This document shows, piece after piece, positions 9,753 through 10,424 of a stretch of 10,424 nucleotides of DNA. The notes beneath the pieces were generated by a model. It worked only from the letters and a program-made list of their open reading frames with translations. It did no database searches and was not told the DNA's origin. Numbering within the stretch: the stretch's first letter is position 1; the number at the start of each line of letters is the position of its first letter. The stretch lies in the NCBI GenBank assembly GCA_012520695.1, contig JAAYNU010000232.1, forward strand, positions 1 to 10,424. The letters are read 5' to 3'. The stretch comes from Erysipelothrix sp. GTDB lineage: Bacteria; Bacillota_I; Bacilli_A; Erysipelotrichales; Erysipelotrichaceae. Both the position numbers and the translations under genes were made by a program.

Positions 9753-10424
9753 TACTTATAATCCCATTCAATTTGTTTTCTATTGTTAATTAGAGTTCTA
9801 TAACCTAGGTATAAGGTAGAAAATGAGGCTAATGAAGCACCTGTTGTAATTGCGATCATAATTGCTATTTGATAAACAATTGCTGTCATTGGCATCGTTC
9901 CCGATAGAATTTGACCCGTCATCATACCAGGTAATGAGATAATTCCCATATTAAGCATGTTATTTAGCGTTGGTAATAAAGCCGTTTCAAGTGCACCATT
10001 TACGAACGGAATCAGAATATCCTTAGGTTCTACACCCATATTAAGCAGTGTTTCGACCTTAATTTTCTCAAAATCCATCGTTTCTGACAGAGTTTTGATG
10101 CCTAAACTAAGGCCATTCATTGCATTACCAATAATCATACCCCCAATTGGAATCATATACTGAGGATTAAACAGATCCGTTTGAACGACAATTCCTACAA
10201 AGAATGCGACAACTGAAATTCCAGAGAAACCAAGCGTAAAAAAGATTAATCGTTTAAACTCTTTATTTAAGAAAGCATTGCGCTTAAGGATTCTTTGGGT
10301 TGAAAAAGCCACCATACTCAATAAATACAAGACAACGAATATCGGATGCGGATTATCAAATATGTACGTTAGTAATAATCCTGATAAAAACAACTGCACA
10401 GACATCTTTAAACTGGCCGTAAAT
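9752..10424 (-). CDS. fetB: FetB-like ABC transporter permease (UPF0014 family), 5' end outside the window
   Basis: A cytoplasmic-membrane permease of the UPF0014/FetB (YbbM) family, which in E. coli works with the ATPase FetA in iron export. The visible 223 codons carry the family landmarks: IPIGGMIIGNAMNGLSLGI, the cytoplasmic loop MGVEPKDILIPFVNGALETALLPTLNNM that would contact the ATPase, and ISLPGMMTGQILSGTMPMTAIVYQIAIM. About five or six hydrophobic segments are present. The frame stays open to the right edge, and the codons before the first visible Met read FTASLK, continuing the family's first helix. That Met (10405-10403) has no ribosome binding site and is internal. Roughly 35-40 N-terminal residues should lie beyond the window, and a fetA-like ATPase gene is expected nearby. 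The transported metal cannot be told from sequence. Confidence 0.88.
   Translation of the reverse strand, partial: FTASLKMSVQLFLSGLLLTYIFDNPHPIFVVLYLLSMVAFSTQRILKRNAFLNKEFKRLIFFTLGFSGISVVAFFVGIVVQTDLFNPQYMIPIGGMIIGNAMNGLSLGIKTLSETMDFEKIKVETLLNMGVEPKDILIPFVNGALETALLPTLNNMLNMGIISLPGMMTGQILSGTMPMTAIVYQIAIMIAITTGASLASFSTLYLGYRTLINNRKQIEWDYK

Noticed and set aside
9752..10405. Reading the FetB-like gene as a complete 217-residue protein starting at 10405
   Set aside because: That Met has no ribosome binding site. The open frame continues to the window edge, and the residues before it continue the first membrane helix of the family.

Overview
This is chromosomal DNA from a low-GC, Gram-positive-type bacterium (Bacillota). 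The evidence is the AT-rich sequence, strong GGAGG ribosome binding sites, a CcpA-type cre site, LicT/BglG antitermination and sigma-A style promoters. The gene set would fit the Erysipelotrichia or a related group, but that narrower placement is a guess.

Layout. (1) 1-417: a small four-helix membrane protein of unknown function at the left edge. (2) 418-4943: a complete aryl-beta-glucoside utilisation operon. It has a promoter with an embedded cre site, a RAT antiterminator overlapping an intrinsic terminator, the antiterminator protein gene (licT/bglG type), a second RAT-like element, a beta-glucoside PTS permease (EIIBCA) and a GH1 6-phospho-beta-glucosidase, closed by a strong terminator. 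(3) 4956-9189: sbcD-sbcC, encoding the Mre11/Rad50-type nuclease complex. It has its own extended -10 promoter, a 14-nt gene overlap and a terminator. (4) 9190-9268: a short convergent intergenic region with an unexplained inverted repeat and a terminator for the minus-strand genes. (5) 9269-10424, minus strand: an unrecognised 142-aa soluble protein preceded by its own promoter, and upstream of it the 3' part of a FetB-type (UPF0014) ABC permease that runs off the right edge.

How the genes work together. In the bgl operon the PTS protein imports and phosphorylates beta-glucosides, and the glycosidase splits the phosphorylated product inside the cell. By family precedent the PTS protein also phosphorylates the antiterminator on PRD1 and switches it off when substrate is absent. 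Substrate relieves this, the antiterminator binds the RAT, and the overlapping terminator is disarmed. Glucose repression is added through CcpA at the cre site. SbcCD is an unrelated housekeeping DNA-repair unit.

Most of the window is ordinary, and I see no new defence or mobile system. The parts most worth a second look are regulatory: two RAT elements whose stem position 5 differs in a compensating way, a second RAT with no terminator but a possible hairpin over the ribosome binding site, and a 15/17 direct repeat upstream of the operon promoter.
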